From contig CAVXZK010000002.1 in assembly GCA_963766365.1 (NCBI GenBank), positions 107,159 to 171,158 on the forward strand: DNA of 64,000 bases, written 5' to 3'. The first letter of the stretch is position 1, and every line of letters starts with the position of its first letter. A program made the translations under genes and the position numbers. The notes under the pieces are model-generated. The model was not told the DNA's origin. It ran no database searches and saw only the letters and a list, made by a program, of their open reading frames with translations. The DNA is from JALORV01 sp963766365. Its GTDB lineage: Bacteria > Pseudomonadota > Gammaproteobacteria > Burkholderiales > Burkholderiaceae_F. Below, piece by piece: positions 42,761 to 52,027 of this stretch.

Positions 42761-43879
42761 TCAGTTCTTGCGCTTGATTTCGCCGCCGGTACACATCAGG
42801 CATGCCATCACGATGTCGTCCTCCGCGGGCATGATGAAACTGGCGTCCTTGTCGATGACGAGCTTCAGGAAGTCCAGCACGTTGCGGGCGTAAAGCGCCG
42901 AGGAATCGGTCGGTACTGTGGCCGGGATGTTCGGCTGGCCGATGATGTGCACGCCGTACTTCGTGACGGTCTTGCCAAGTTCCGAGAGCGCGCAGTTGCC
43001 GCCCTGCTCCACGGCCATGTCGAGGATCACCGAGCCAGGCTGCATGCCCTTCACCATCTCTTCGGTGATCAGGATCGGCGCCTTGCGGCCGGGGATCAGC
43101 GCGGTGGCGATGGCGATGTTGGTCTGCTTCAACCGCTCGCCGACCGCGGCGGCCTGGCGCTGCATCCACGACGCCGGCATCGGTCGCGCGTAGCCGCCAA
43201 CGCCCTGGGCGATCTCCCGTTCTTCGTCCGTCTCATACGGCACGTCGACGAACTTGGCGCCCAGCGATTCGATCTGCTCCTTGACCGCCGGCCGCACGTC
43301 CGAGGCTTCCACCACGGCACCGAGACGCTTTGCGGTGGCGATGGCCTGCAGGCCCGCGACACCGGCGCCGAGGATCAGCACGCGGGCCGCCTTGATCGTG
43401 CCCGCCGCGGTCATCATCATCGGCAGCAGCTTGCCGAACGCGTTGGCGGCCATCAGCACCGCCTTGTAGCCCGCGATGTTGGCCTGCGACGACAGCACAT
43501 CCATGCTCTGGGCGCGAGTGGTGCGCGGGGCCGCCTCGAGGGCGAACGCCGTCAGCCCCACCGCATTCATTGCGGCGATGCCCTCGTTGTTGAACGGCTC
43601 CAGCATACCCACCAGCACCGTGCCGCGCTTCATCAGCGCCAGTTCCTGCTCCACCGGAGAGCGGACCTTGAGCACCATGTCGGCGCCGAGCGCCTCGGCA
43701 GGGGAACCGATGACCGCGCCGGCCGCGGTGTAGGCGTCATCGGGAAAGCTCGACGCCACTCCGGCACCGGCCTGTACGACGACTGCATGCTTGCCCGTGA
43801 CCAGTTTCTTGACCGTTTCCGGGCTGGCGGCCACGCGGGTTTCGCCCGGACGGACCTCTGCGGGCACTCCGATCTTCAT
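42761..43879 (-). CDS. pntAA: NAD(P) transhydrogenase subunit alpha part 1
   Basis: A 372-aa soluble NAD(H)-binding subunit. It begins MKIGVPAEVRPGETRVA, the alanine-dehydrogenase/transhydrogenase N-terminal motif. The Rossmann fingerprint appears as VLILGAGVAGLQAIATAKRLGAVVEASDVR, and the mobile-loop and C-terminal blocks (GGYARPMPASWMQRQ, MKPGSVILDMAVEQGGN-like) follow. It is the first gene of the pntAA-pntAB-pntB-pncA operon, divergent from nudJ, with about 165 bases in between that must hold both promoters. The enzyme uses the proton gradient to reduce NADP+ with NADH. Confidence 0.95.
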   Translation of the reverse strand: MKIGVPAEVRPGETRVAASPETVKKLVTGKHAVVVQAGAGVASSFPDDAYTAAGAVIGSPAEALGADMVLKVRSPVEQELALMKRGTVLVGMLEPFNNEGIAAMNAVGLTAFALEAAPRTTRAQSMDVLSSQANIAGYKAVLMAANAFGKLLPMMMTAAGTIKAARVLILGAGVAGLQAIATAKRLGAVVEASDVRPAVKEQIESLGAKFVDVPYETDEEREIAQGVGGYARPMPASWMQRQAAAVGERLKQTNIAIATALIPGRKAPILITEEMVKGMQPGSVILDMAVEQGGNCALSELGKTVTKYGVHIIGQPNIPATVPTDSSALYARNVLDFLKLVIDKDASFIMPAEDDIVMACLMCTGGEIKRKN

Positions 43880-44045
43880 TCAGCAGTCCCTCTCGCTCGT
43901 ACGTTCTACCGTCGGCTCTTGTGCCGCCCGCACGTGAGCCGAAGAGGCGGATGCGGGTCTTGAAGGCGGTCGCGGCCGATAGAATCGCGACTTTACGCGA
44001 AAGCCCACCGCCACCGCACGCCGCGCTGCCGCGGCGGCATTCCCG

Positions 44046-44522
44046 ATGCCTGCCCCCTGGAAGCCCAGTGTCACGGTTGCCGCGATCGTCGAACGTGACG
44101 GCCGCTTCCTCCTGGTGGAAGAGGAGACGCCGGAAGGCATTCGGCTGAACCAGCCGGCCGGCCATCTTGATCCGGGCGAAAGCCTGATCGATGCCGCCGT
44201 GCGCGAAGCGCTCGAGGAAACAACCTGCGCCTTCACGCCTGAGGCATTGCTCGGCGTCTACATGGCGCGCTCTGCCTCGGCCTATGAGGCCGTACCGGTG
44301 ACGTATGTGAGGTTCGCGTTCCTTGGAACCGTCGGCGAGCCGGACCCGGCGCTACAGCTTGACGACGGCATCCTGAGGACGCTGTGGCTGACCGCGGACG
44401 AGGTGCGCGTGCGCATTCGCGAGCACCGCAGTCCGCTGGTGATGAAGTGCATCGAAGACCACCTCTCGGGCCAACGGTTTCCCTTGAGCGTGGTCCACAC
44501 GCACCCCTCTGCCATCACATGA
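44046..44522 (+). CDS. nudJ: NUDIX hydrolase, NudJ type
   Basis: A 158-aa NUDIX phosphatase. The Nudix box appears as GHLDPGESLIDAAVREALEE (about residues 39-58), with the Mg-binding Glu pair. It shows the NudJ/YmfB pattern (MPAPWKPSVTVAAIVERDGRFLLVEEE at the start and QPAGHLDPGE), a phosphatase acting on nucleoside di- and triphosphates and on 4-amino-2-methyl-5-hydroxymethylpyrimidine diphosphate. The stop overlaps the mnmA ATG (ATGA). The same nudJ-mnmA order occurs in E. coli. Confidence 0.87.
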   Translation: MPAPWKPSVTVAAIVERDGRFLLVEEETPEGIRLNQPAGHLDPGESLIDAAVREALEETTCAFTPEALLGVYMARSASAYEAVPVTYVRFAFLGTVGEPDPALQLDDGILRTLWLTADEVRVRIREHRSPLVMKCIEDHLSGQRFPLSVVHTHPSAIT

Positions 44523-45649
44523 GCAGGAAGAGGGTCGTCGTGGGGATGTCAGGTGGGGTCGACTCCTCGGTCGCGGCGTGGCTGTTGAAGCAGCAGGGGT
44601 ACGCCGTTGTCGGACTCTTCATGAAGAACTGGGAAGACGATGACGACGACGAGTACTGCTCGACTCGGCAGGACCTGATCGACGCGGCGGCGGCCGCCGA
44701 TGTCATCGGCATCGAACTCGAGGCGGTCAACTTTGCGGCCGAATACAAGGACCGCGTGTTCGCCGAATTCCTGCGCGAATACTCGGCGGGACGTACACCG
44801 AATCCCGACGTGCTGTGCAACGCCGAGATCAAGTTCAAGGCCTTCCTCGACCACGCACTCAAGCTCGGCGCAGAGCACATCGCGACCGGACATTACGCGC
44901 GGGTCCGGGAGCGCGAAGGCCAGTTCGAACTGTTGCGCGGGGTTGATCCTGGAAAAGACCAGAGCTACTTCCTGCACCGACTGAACCAGGCACAACTGGC
45001 TCGCACGCTCTTTCCGGTGGGCGACCTGCGCAAGCCGCGGGTCCGCGAGATCGCGCGCGACATCGGCTTGCCGAATGCCGCCAAGCGCGACTCGACCGGC
45101 ATCTGCTTCATTGGCGAGCGCCCGTTCCGCGAGTTCCTGAGCCGGTATCTGCCGATGCAACCCGGCCCGATCCGCGACGAGAGCGGACGCGTGGTCGGCG
45201 AACACGTGGGACTGGCCTTTTACACGCTGGGTCAGCGCAAGGGCATCGGCATCGGCGGCCGGCGCGATGGCTCGGGCGAGCCCTGGTTCGTCGCACGCAA
45301 GGACATGAAGTCCAACACGTTGTGGGTGGTCCAGGGTCACCATCACCCGTGGCTGATGAGCGACAGGCTGACAGCGATAGACGCGGCCTGGGTCAGTGGC
45401 CAGCCGCCGACGGCCGGCACCCGCCTGACCGCCAAGACGCGCTATCGCCAGGCCGACGCGGCCTGCGTCGTCACCGCCGTGGACGGCGATCGGTTCGAGC
45501 TGGTGTTCGACGAGCCACAATGGGCGGCTACGCCGGGCCAGTCGGCCGTCCTCTATCGGGAAGAAGCTAGTCTGGGTGGTGGAGTGATCGAGGGAACTTC
45601 GATGGCTAAGCTACCTCGAAACGAGACCCTCCGGCACGCCACCCCATGA
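44519..45649 (+). CDS. mnmA: tRNA-specific 2-thiouridylase MnmA
   Basis: A 376-aa cytoplasmic tRNA-modifying enzyme that makes 2-thiouridine at U34 of tRNA-Lys, -Glu and -Gln. The PP-loop SGGVDSS is at residues 11-17, catalytic cysteines are C100 (NPDVLCNAEIKF) and C196 (DSTGICFIGE), and the LGQRKGIGIGG segment is conserved. Length is close to E. coli (368). The last ~24 residues (GGGVIEGTSMAKLPRNETLRHATP) extend beyond the family's usual end and run into the next gene's start by four bases, so the tail may be lineage-specific. The ATG overlaps the nudJ stop. Confidence 0.95.
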   Translation: MSRKRVVVGMSGGVDSSVAAWLLKQQGYAVVGLFMKNWEDDDDDEYCSTRQDLIDAAAAADVIGIELEAVNFAAEYKDRVFAEFLREYSAGRTPNPDVLCNAEIKFKAFLDHALKLGAEHIATGHYARVREREGQFELLRGVDPGKDQSYFLHRLNQAQLARTLFPVGDLRKPRVREIARDIGLPNAAKRDSTGICFIGERPFREFLSRYLPMQPGPIRDESGRVVGEHVGLAFYTLGQRKGIGIGGRRDGSGEPWFVARKDMKSNTLWVVQGHHHPWLMSDRLTAIDAAWVSGQPPTAGTRLTAKTRYRQADAACVVTAVDGDRFELVFDEPQWAATPGQSAVLYREEASLGGGVIEGTSMAKLPRNETLRHATP

Positions 45650-47010
45650 GCCGCAAGGCGCTTTTCTTCTCCCTTTCGCTTTCCGTTGCCACAGGCAGCG
45701 GACTGGTCGCGTGTGGGGGCAGTGACGATGACGCGTCCGTCGCGGTACCGACGTCGTCGCCCAGTCCGTCGCCCTCGGCATCACCCTCGCCTCCGCCGAC
45801 GTCCTCCCCTGCGCCATCGAACGGGCCGTCGCCAACGCCTGCGTCCCCACCGCCGCCGCCACCACCACCTCCGCCACCGTCCGCACCGGCCGTTCCTTTC
45901 GAGATCAATGTCCAGTCGCCGCCGGCGCCGATTTCCAGCGGTGTCAGTGCGAAGCTCACCCTGTTCGCGACCGGCTTCTCGGCGCCGTGGGGCATGGCCT
46001 TCCTGACGGACGGTCGCCTGCTGGTCACGCAGAAGGCGGGACAGCTGAGGCTCGTCAGCGCGGATGGCGCCACGGTGTCCGGCCCGATCACCGGAGTACC
46101 AACGGTCGATGACGCCGGCCAGGGCGGATTGCTCGACGTTGCCCTTGATCCGTCCTTCGACCTCGCGACCAACCGCCGCATCTACCTCGCCTATTCCGAG
46201 CCAGGACCGGTGGGCTCCGGCATCAACGGCACGGCCGTCGCCAGCGCCGACCTCAACGCCTCATTGACCGCACTGGGAAATGTAAAAGTGATCTTCCAGC
46301 AGCTGCCCAAGAAGGCCAGTGCCGGTCACTATGGAGCGCGGCTGATCTTTCGTACCGATGGAACGCTCTTTGTGACGTTGGGTGAACGGCAAGGCTTTGC
46401 CTCCGAGGCGCAATTGCTGACGTCGCAGCTTGGCAAGGTGGTCCGCATCAACAAGGATGGCTCGATCCCCGCGGACAATCCCTACGCCGCAAACACCGAC
46501 CCACTGGCTCGAGCGGTCTGGAGCTACGGACACCGCAATCCCCAGGCGGCCGCGCTGCATCCGGCGACCGGCGAACTGTGGGTGACCGAACACGGACCGC
46601 AGGGGGGTGACGAGGTCAATCTTGCTCGACCCACCCGGAATTTCGGCTGGCCGAATGTCTCGTACGGCTGCAACTACGGTGCGACGCCGGGCACAGCGTG
46701 CCGGATCGGCGGCGGCACGCATAACGCGCCGTACACGCCGCCGCTGGCCTTTTGGTACGCGACTTCGACCGCGCCCGGTGGGTCGGCGTTCTACACAGGC
46801 GACAAGTTCCCGGAGTGGAAAGGCAGCTTCTTCGTCGGCGGCCTCGCAGGGAAGACGCTGTGGCGTTTTGTGCTGACTGACGATGCGATCACCGGTCAGG
46901 AGCCGTTTTTTGCCGGCCAACACGAGATCCGCGATCTGAAGCAGGGGCCGGACGGCTTCCTCTACCTCATCAGCCGCAACACCAGCCAGATCTATCGCAT
47001 CGAGCGCTAG
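45646..47010 (+). CDS. PQQ-type sugar (sorbosone/aldose) dehydrogenase lipoprotein
   Basis: A 454-aa lipoprotein: lipobox ending at C23 (SGLVACGG), then an unusual low-complexity linker, Ser/Pro-rich and including an 11-proline run (about residues 25-90), then a six-bladed beta-propeller of the GSDH/sorbosone dehydrogenase family (PF07995). Propeller motifs include FATGFSAPWGMAFLTDGRLLVTQK, GQGGLLDVALDPSF, YGARLIFRTDGTLFVTLGERQ, YGHRNPQAAALHPATGELWVTEHGPQGGDE and YNVS-like repeats. The family oxidises aldose sugars with pyrroloquinoline quinone, and the N-terminus would place it in the outer or inner membrane facing the periplasm. The substrate is not known. Confidence 0.8.
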   Translation: MSRKALFFSLSLSVATGSGLVACGGSDDDASVAVPTSSPSPSPSASPSPPPTSSPAPSNGPSPTPASPPPPPPPPPPPSAPAVPFEINVQSPPAPISSGVSAKLTLFATGFSAPWGMAFLTDGRLLVTQKAGQLRLVSADGATVSGPITGVPTVDDAGQGGLLDVALDPSFDLATNRRIYLAYSEPGPVGSGINGTAVASADLNASLTALGNVKVIFQQLPKKASAGHYGARLIFRTDGTLFVTLGERQGFASEAQLLTSQLGKVVRINKDGSIPADNPYAANTDPLARAVWSYGHRNPQAAALHPATGELWVTEHGPQGGDEVNLARPTRNFGWPNVSYGCNYGATPGTACRIGGGTHNAPYTPPLAFWYATSTAPGGSAFYTGDKFPEWKGSFFVGGLAGKTLWRFVLTDDAITGQEPFFAGQHEIRDLKQGPDGFLYLISRNTSQIYRIER

Positions 47011-47137
47011 CTGGGTCGGGCTGCGGCAGTGCGCGTGACGGCTTTCGAACAGCGCGTCATCACCGGGTTCTCATGACAACTCGAGTTTTGCGGCGGTGCC
47101 GCATGCTCTATCCTCTCGGAGGTTACGGGAGGAGCAA

Positions 47138-48499
47138 GTGTCGATTGTCATTGCGGGGACGGGCTACGTCGGACTGGTAACCGGCGCCTGCCTGTGCGAG
47201 GTCGGTCATTCAGTGTTCTGCGTCGATATCGACCCGAAGCGGGTCGAACGGCTGAAGGCTGGAGAGGTGCCCTTCTACGAACCAGGCCTGGCGGCGCTGG
47301 TGGAGAGCGGCGTTGAGTCCGGTCGGTTGTCGTTCACGACGTCCCTCAAAGACGCCTATCGGCACAGCAAGGACGATCGGACGCTGAGCGCGCCGGTCGT
47401 GATGATCGCGGTCGGTACGCCATCGAGCGAAGACGGCTCGGCCGACATCAGCGGCGTGCTGCAGGTCGCAAAGGACATTGGCGGGGTCATCGACGAGTAC
47501 ACCGTCGTCGCATCGAAGTCGACCGTTCCCGTAGGAACGGGCGATCGCGTCGCCCAGGCGATCGCCGAGGCCGGTGCCGACCCGAAACTGTTCGATGTCG
47601 TCAGCAATCCCGAATTTCTGAAGGAGGGCGCGGCAGTCGACGACTTCATGCGTCCGAGCCGCATCATCGTCGGAGCCAACGCGCCAGCCGCCGAGAAGGT
47701 GATGCTGGAGCTGTACCGGCCGTTCAACATGAACCACGACCGCGTGCTGACGATGAGCCGGCGCGAGTCCGAGCTCACGAAGTACGCCGCCAATGCGCTG
47801 CTCGCCACCAAGATCAGCTTCATCAACGAGGTCGCGAACCTGTGCGACCGGCTCGGAGTAGATATCGACAACGTGCGCCGCGGCATCGGCTCGGATCCGC
47901 GCATCGGCCATGCCTTCATCTACGCCGGTGCGGGCTATGGCGGCTCGTGCTTTCCGAAGGATGTGAAGGCGCTGATCCACACCGCAACGACGATCGATGT
48001 CGACCCGCTGGTGCTGCGCGCCACGCATGAGCGCAATGAGCATCAGAAACACTACGTCCTCGATCAGGTAAAGCAGCAATTCGGCAGCGATCTCACGGGG
48101 CGGGCGTTCGGGGTGTGGGGCCTGTCATTCAAGCCGGGTACCGACGACGTGCGCGAAGCGCCGGCGCTAACCATCGTTCGCGGCCTACTGGAAGCCGGAG
48201 CGACGGTCCAGGCGTTTGATCCAGTCGCCGCGAGCCTGTTCGAGAAGCAACTGACGGAAGCCATGGGACGCCGCGATCGCTTCCAGCTGGTCACCGACAA
48301 GTACGCTGCACTCAACGGCGCCGATGCGCTCCTCCTGATCACCGAGTGGAAGGAATTCCGCAGCCCCGATTTCCGCAAGATCCGCGGCCTGCTGAAGCAG
48401 CCAGTGATCTTCGACGGCCGCAACCAGTACGATGCGGCGCGCCTGCGCGCGGAAGGCTGGACCTATGTCGGCGTCGGACGCGGAGTTCAGCCCGCCTGA
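47138..48499 (+). CDS. ugd: UDP-glucose 6-dehydrogenase
   Basis: A 453-aa enzyme that oxidises UDP-glucose to UDP-glucuronate with two NAD+. The N-terminal Rossmann motif is IAGTGYVGLVTG (residues 4-15), and the catalytic cysteine C271 lies in GYGGSCFPKDVKAL. Other family blocks are NPEFLKEGAAVDDFMRPSRI and LSFKPGTDDVREAP. GTG 47138 was chosen because the protein should begin with the short first strand and because GGGAGGAG lies upstream; the frame stays open to 47096. It starts the polysaccharide cluster and is followed by a UDP-glucuronate 4-epimerase-like gene. Confidence 0.93.
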   Translation: MSIVIAGTGYVGLVTGACLCEVGHSVFCVDIDPKRVERLKAGEVPFYEPGLAALVESGVESGRLSFTTSLKDAYRHSKDDRTLSAPVVMIAVGTPSSEDGSADISGVLQVAKDIGGVIDEYTVVASKSTVPVGTGDRVAQAIAEAGADPKLFDVVSNPEFLKEGAAVDDFMRPSRIIVGANAPAAEKVMLELYRPFNMNHDRVLTMSRRESELTKYAANALLATKISFINEVANLCDRLGVDIDNVRRGIGSDPRIGHAFIYAGAGYGGSCFPKDVKALIHTATTIDVDPLVLRATHERNEHQKHYVLDQVKQQFGSDLTGRAFGVWGLSFKPGTDDVREAPALTIVRGLLEAGATVQAFDPVAASLFEKQLTEAMGRRDRFQLVTDKYAALNGADALLLITEWKEFRSPDFRKIRGLLKQPVIFDGRNQYDAARLRAEGWTYVGVGRGVQPA

Positions 48500-48534
48500 T
48501 CCGATAGAAAAGCGCCAGTTCCAAAGGTGAAGTC

Positions 48535-49546
48535 ATGAAGGTCCTCGTCACCGGCGCTGCCGGTTTCATCGGCATGCACGTTGCCCAGCGGCTGCTCGCA
48601 CGCGGCGACACGGTGGTCGGTCTCGACAACCTGAACGACTACTACGACGTCAACCTGAAGACTTGCACGGCTGAAGCAGCTCGAAGCACTCACGACTTCT
48701 CGCTTCCGCAAGATCGACGTCGCCGACGGACCAGCGATGGACCGGCTCTTCGCCGCTGAGAAGTTCGACCGCGTCGTCCACCTCGCGGCGCAGGCCGGCG
48801 TGCGCTACTCGCTGACCCATCCGCACGAGTACGTGCGCTCGAACATCACGGGCTTTCTCAACATCCTCGAGGCCTGCCGCCACCACCCGGTGCAGCACCT
48901 GGTCTACGCCAGCAGCTCGAGCGTCTACGGCGGCAACACCCGGCTGCCGTTCAAGGAGTCCGACAACGTCGACCACCCGGTGAGCCTGTACGCCGCCAGC
49001 AAGAAGTCGAACGAACTCATGGCGCACACCTACAGCCACCTGTTCGGCATCCCGAGCACCGGGCTGCGCTTCTTCACCGTGTACGGCCCGTGGGGCCGGC
49101 CGGACATGGCGCTCTTCCTGTTCACGCGGGCGATCCTGGCGGGCGAGCCGGTCAACGTGTTCAACCACGGCAAGATGCAGCGCGACTTCACCTACATCGA
49201 CGACATCGTCGAAGGCGTCGTGCGCACGCTCGACCGCGCGCCGCAGGCGAACCCCGGCTTCGATGCCGACCATCCGGACCCGGCGCACTCCTGGGCGCCG
49301 TACCAGGTACTGAACATCGGCAACCACGGCCCAGCCGGACTGCTCGAATACCTTGACGCGCTCGAGGACGCTCTTGGGCGAAAGGCGCAGCGCAATTACC
49401 TGCCGATGCAGCCGGGTGACGTGCCGGCGACGTTCGCGGATACCACCCTGTTGACCGAATGGACGGGGCACAAGCCGGGGACGCCGATCCGCGCGGGCAT
49501 AGCGGGGTTTGTCGCCTGGTACACGAAGCATTACAGCTCCCGCTAG
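48535..49546 (+). pseudogene. UDP-glucuronate 4-epimerase-like SDR, single frameshift
   Basis: The first 44 residues (48535 to about 48665) read TGAAGFIGMHVAQRLLARGD and end at LNNDYYDV-like sequence (LDNLNDYYDVNLK). The rest of the enzyme is in another frame from about 48668 (RLKQLEALTTSRFRKIDVADGPAMDRLFAAEKFDRVVHLAAQAGVRYS) to the stop at 49546. The family pattern LKxARLKQLE suggests one base too many near 48660-48668. Active-site residues are intact: YAASKKS for the YxxxK pair and GPWGRPDMALF. It would convert UDP-glucuronate to UDP-galacturonate, using the product of ugd upstream. I suspect a sequence error. Confidence 0.82.
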
Positions 49547-49862
49547 CCTCGCGCGGCACTCGCCTTATCGAGACCGGTGAGCCGCGCCGGGGCGAATCCC
49601 TTAAGGCGGCACCTCGGCCCGCCGTTCCAGGCGTTTGCGGGCTGCACGCCTAGCTTAGTATCGATCCTCTTCAGACGTACCTATGACCATTGGTACAACC
49701 ATAGGCCTTCGCCGCCGGCGGCTCTAACGGACAGAATGAAAAGGCAAAGAATGCACCACCTGCTTAAGACAACAACTCAACGTATCTGGCGGTTCTCCGT
49801 CGAGTAATCTGACTCTGTGAAATGGCGTATAGCCAGACACGCTCACTTTTTTATTCCAGCAA
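49547..49862. other. AT-richer gap between epimerase and FkbM gene
   Basis: I see no convincing gene. The composition shifts here from GC-rich to clearly more AT-rich, with short inverted repeats such as TGGTACAACCA at about 49690. It probably holds the promoter of the following polysaccharide genes, but no clear hexamers stand out. Confidence 0.4.
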
Positions 49863-50736
49863 ATGAACTCTGCTTACCACTTCTTGCGCGCCGTGACGCA
49901 ACCAGCGTACAAAATCCAGGGTATCGGCTTGGGTCGAGTCTGCGAGTTAATCCGGCGAGCTGTTGCCAGAAATGCTCCCTTGACACCGCTGGTTATTGAA
50001 GACTTCCGAGGAAGCGCGAGATTCAATTGCTACCTGCGAGATCATATGGGCAGTCAGATCTTCTTCCGGGGCAGCTACTCCGGGGATCAACTGCTGTTGC
50101 TCGAGCAAATTCTCGAGACGTCTGTCCGTCTTTGTCGACGTGGGTGCCAATCAAGGCGAGTTCACGATCGCTGCAGCCAACATCATTCGACATGGAGAGA
50201 TCATTGCAATTGAGCCTATCGAACAGTTTCGAGAACGCCTTGCAGAGAACATTCGCCTTAATGGCCGGTCGAATGTTCGCGTCGAGCCTATCGCCCTAGG
50301 CGACGAGGAGGGTTTCCTACCGATATTTGATGCGGAGAGCGCCTTCCCCGATGGCACTATGCACGACGGACTTACTACGCTCTTCGCCTCGGCAAGCAGA
50401 AGCCGTTGCTGCGGGATTGTGCCAGTCAAGACACTTGATGCCGTTCTGGCGGAACTTGCCGTCACCCGGGTTGACGTCATCAAGCTCGATATTGAGGGCG
50501 CAGAATGGATGGCCCTTCGAGGCGCCGCAAGAACGCTCTCGAAATATCGACCTATTCTCTCATCCTTGAGATCGGCAGGGAGACCTGCCGGGCTGCAGGC
50601 TATGAACCCGAGGACTTTGTCGCATGGCTCCTCAGTCAGAACTATCAGCTTGAGAGAGTGGTCGATGGTGGTAGAGCGGAACCGATTGTCGTGGGTTCGT
50701 GCCGCCTTTCAGAACATCGTTGCTCGCCCGGCATGA
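49863..50736 (+). pseudogene. FkbM-family methyltransferase, several frameshifts
   Basis: Three frames combine into one SAM-dependent FkbM-type methyltransferase. Frame one gives the N-terminus and stops fitting at about 50120 (LLLLEQILETSV). Frame two provides FVDVGANQGEFTIAAANII, the SAM-binding motif, down to VDVIKLDIEGAEWMALRG near 50520. After about 50560 a third frame gives LILEIGRETCRAAGYEPEDF. The final stop at 50736 overlaps the next ATG (ATGA), supporting the gene boundary. Family members methylate sugars or lipid carriers. Several indels in under 900 bases point to noisy sequence, not decay. Confidence 0.72.
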
Positions 50737-52027
50737 CGGCCGCATCGCGGCGAAGACTGCTTATCTTCATCTACTCCATGGGGGGCGGCGGCGCAGAGCG
50801 CGTCGCAGCAAACCTCGCCAACTACTGGGCTGCGCGGAGGCTGGCAGATCAAGCTCGTCACGTTGGCTTCCGGTAGCCCAGATTCCGTCAGGGTCGCATC
50901 CCGCGATACGCAGGGCTTCTCTGGATCTTGCCAAGGAAAGCCCAAACTTGGCAGTTGGTTTCCTGCAGAACTTTCGGCGGGTGATGTCCTTGCGGCGAAT
51001 CTTGCGCGAATTTGAACCCGATATCGCCCTTAGCATGATGACTGCCGCCAATGTCCTCCTGGGCTTGGCTGCAATTGGAGGGCCTTTTGTAGCAGTGGGC
51101 TCGGAGCATGTGCACCCGCCGAAAGTATCCGCTGAGTCCGGTTTGGGACAGACTTCGCCGAGTCATCTATGGCCGGCTCGATGCCGTCGTTGCGCTAACG
51201 ACGGAGACAGCCGACTGGTTGAAGGCAAACACCGCCGTTCGGGTGGTCACCGTCATCCCGAATGCGGCGCCCTGGCCCCTACCGGTGCAGTCCCGAATTG
51301 TGGAACCCAATGACGTCTGCCGCCCGGGAAGACATGTGCTATTAGCTGTGGGACGCCTCGAAGCCGAAAAGGGCTTCGACTTGCTCCTGAGCGCGTTCGC
51401 TCCGCTGGCGAAGGATACTCTTATTCTGGGATCTTGTAATCATAGGGGAAGGGTCGTTGCGATCGTCGCTTGAAGGCCTGGCGCTCGTCGCAGACCTGCG
51501 GGGGCGTGCCTTCTTGCCGGGGCGAGTAGGGAATCTCTCCGAGTGGTATCAACGCGCGGACCTGTTCGTAATGAGTTCGCGCTTCGAGGGATTCGGCAAC
51601 ACGCTCGCCGAAGCGCTGGCGCACGCAGTGCCGGCAGTGAGTTTTGATCTCCTGCCCTTCAGGCCCTCGTCACATCATCCGTCACGATGTCGATGGGCTG
51701 CTTGTGCAAGCTGACGATCTGACAAGCCTGAGGGCAGCGCTGGATCGATTAATGGGCGACTCTTCGTTGCGTCAGCGCTTCTCCTCGCGGGCCGTTGATG
51801 CCAGGGACCGCTTTTCCCTGGAGCGCGTCGCCGGCCTCTGGGAAAGGTTGTTCGAGGCCGTATTGCTGAACGAAGGCGCCAGTGAACCAGTTTTCAAACA
51901 CTTGAAAACTGCCAAAGATTGGCATGTAGAAACGCTCACTTCGCGCGCATCGTGCGGATCCGAGGTGAGTAACAATCCTGACGACACTCGTTCCGCCGGC
52001 GACTGCTCTGCCGAATCCTCCTCGTGA
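50733..52027 (+). pseudogene. family 4-like glycosyltransferase, frameshifted
   Basis: A GT-B glycosyltransferase spread over several frames. It starts at ATG 50733 with RRLLIFIYSMGGGGAERVAANLANYW, the typical N-terminal donor-side motif. It continues NFRRVMSLRRILREFEPDIALSMMTAANVLL, VALTTETADWLKANTAVRVVTVIPNAAPW, LLAVGRLEAEKGFDLLLSAF and FVMSSRFEGFGNTLAEALAHAVPAVSFD, the GT4 nucleotide-binding E-x7-E region. The stop at 52025-52027 overlaps the flippase GTG. At least three indels (around 50850, 51110 and 51440) break the frame. It belongs to the surface-polysaccharide cluster. Confidence 0.75.
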
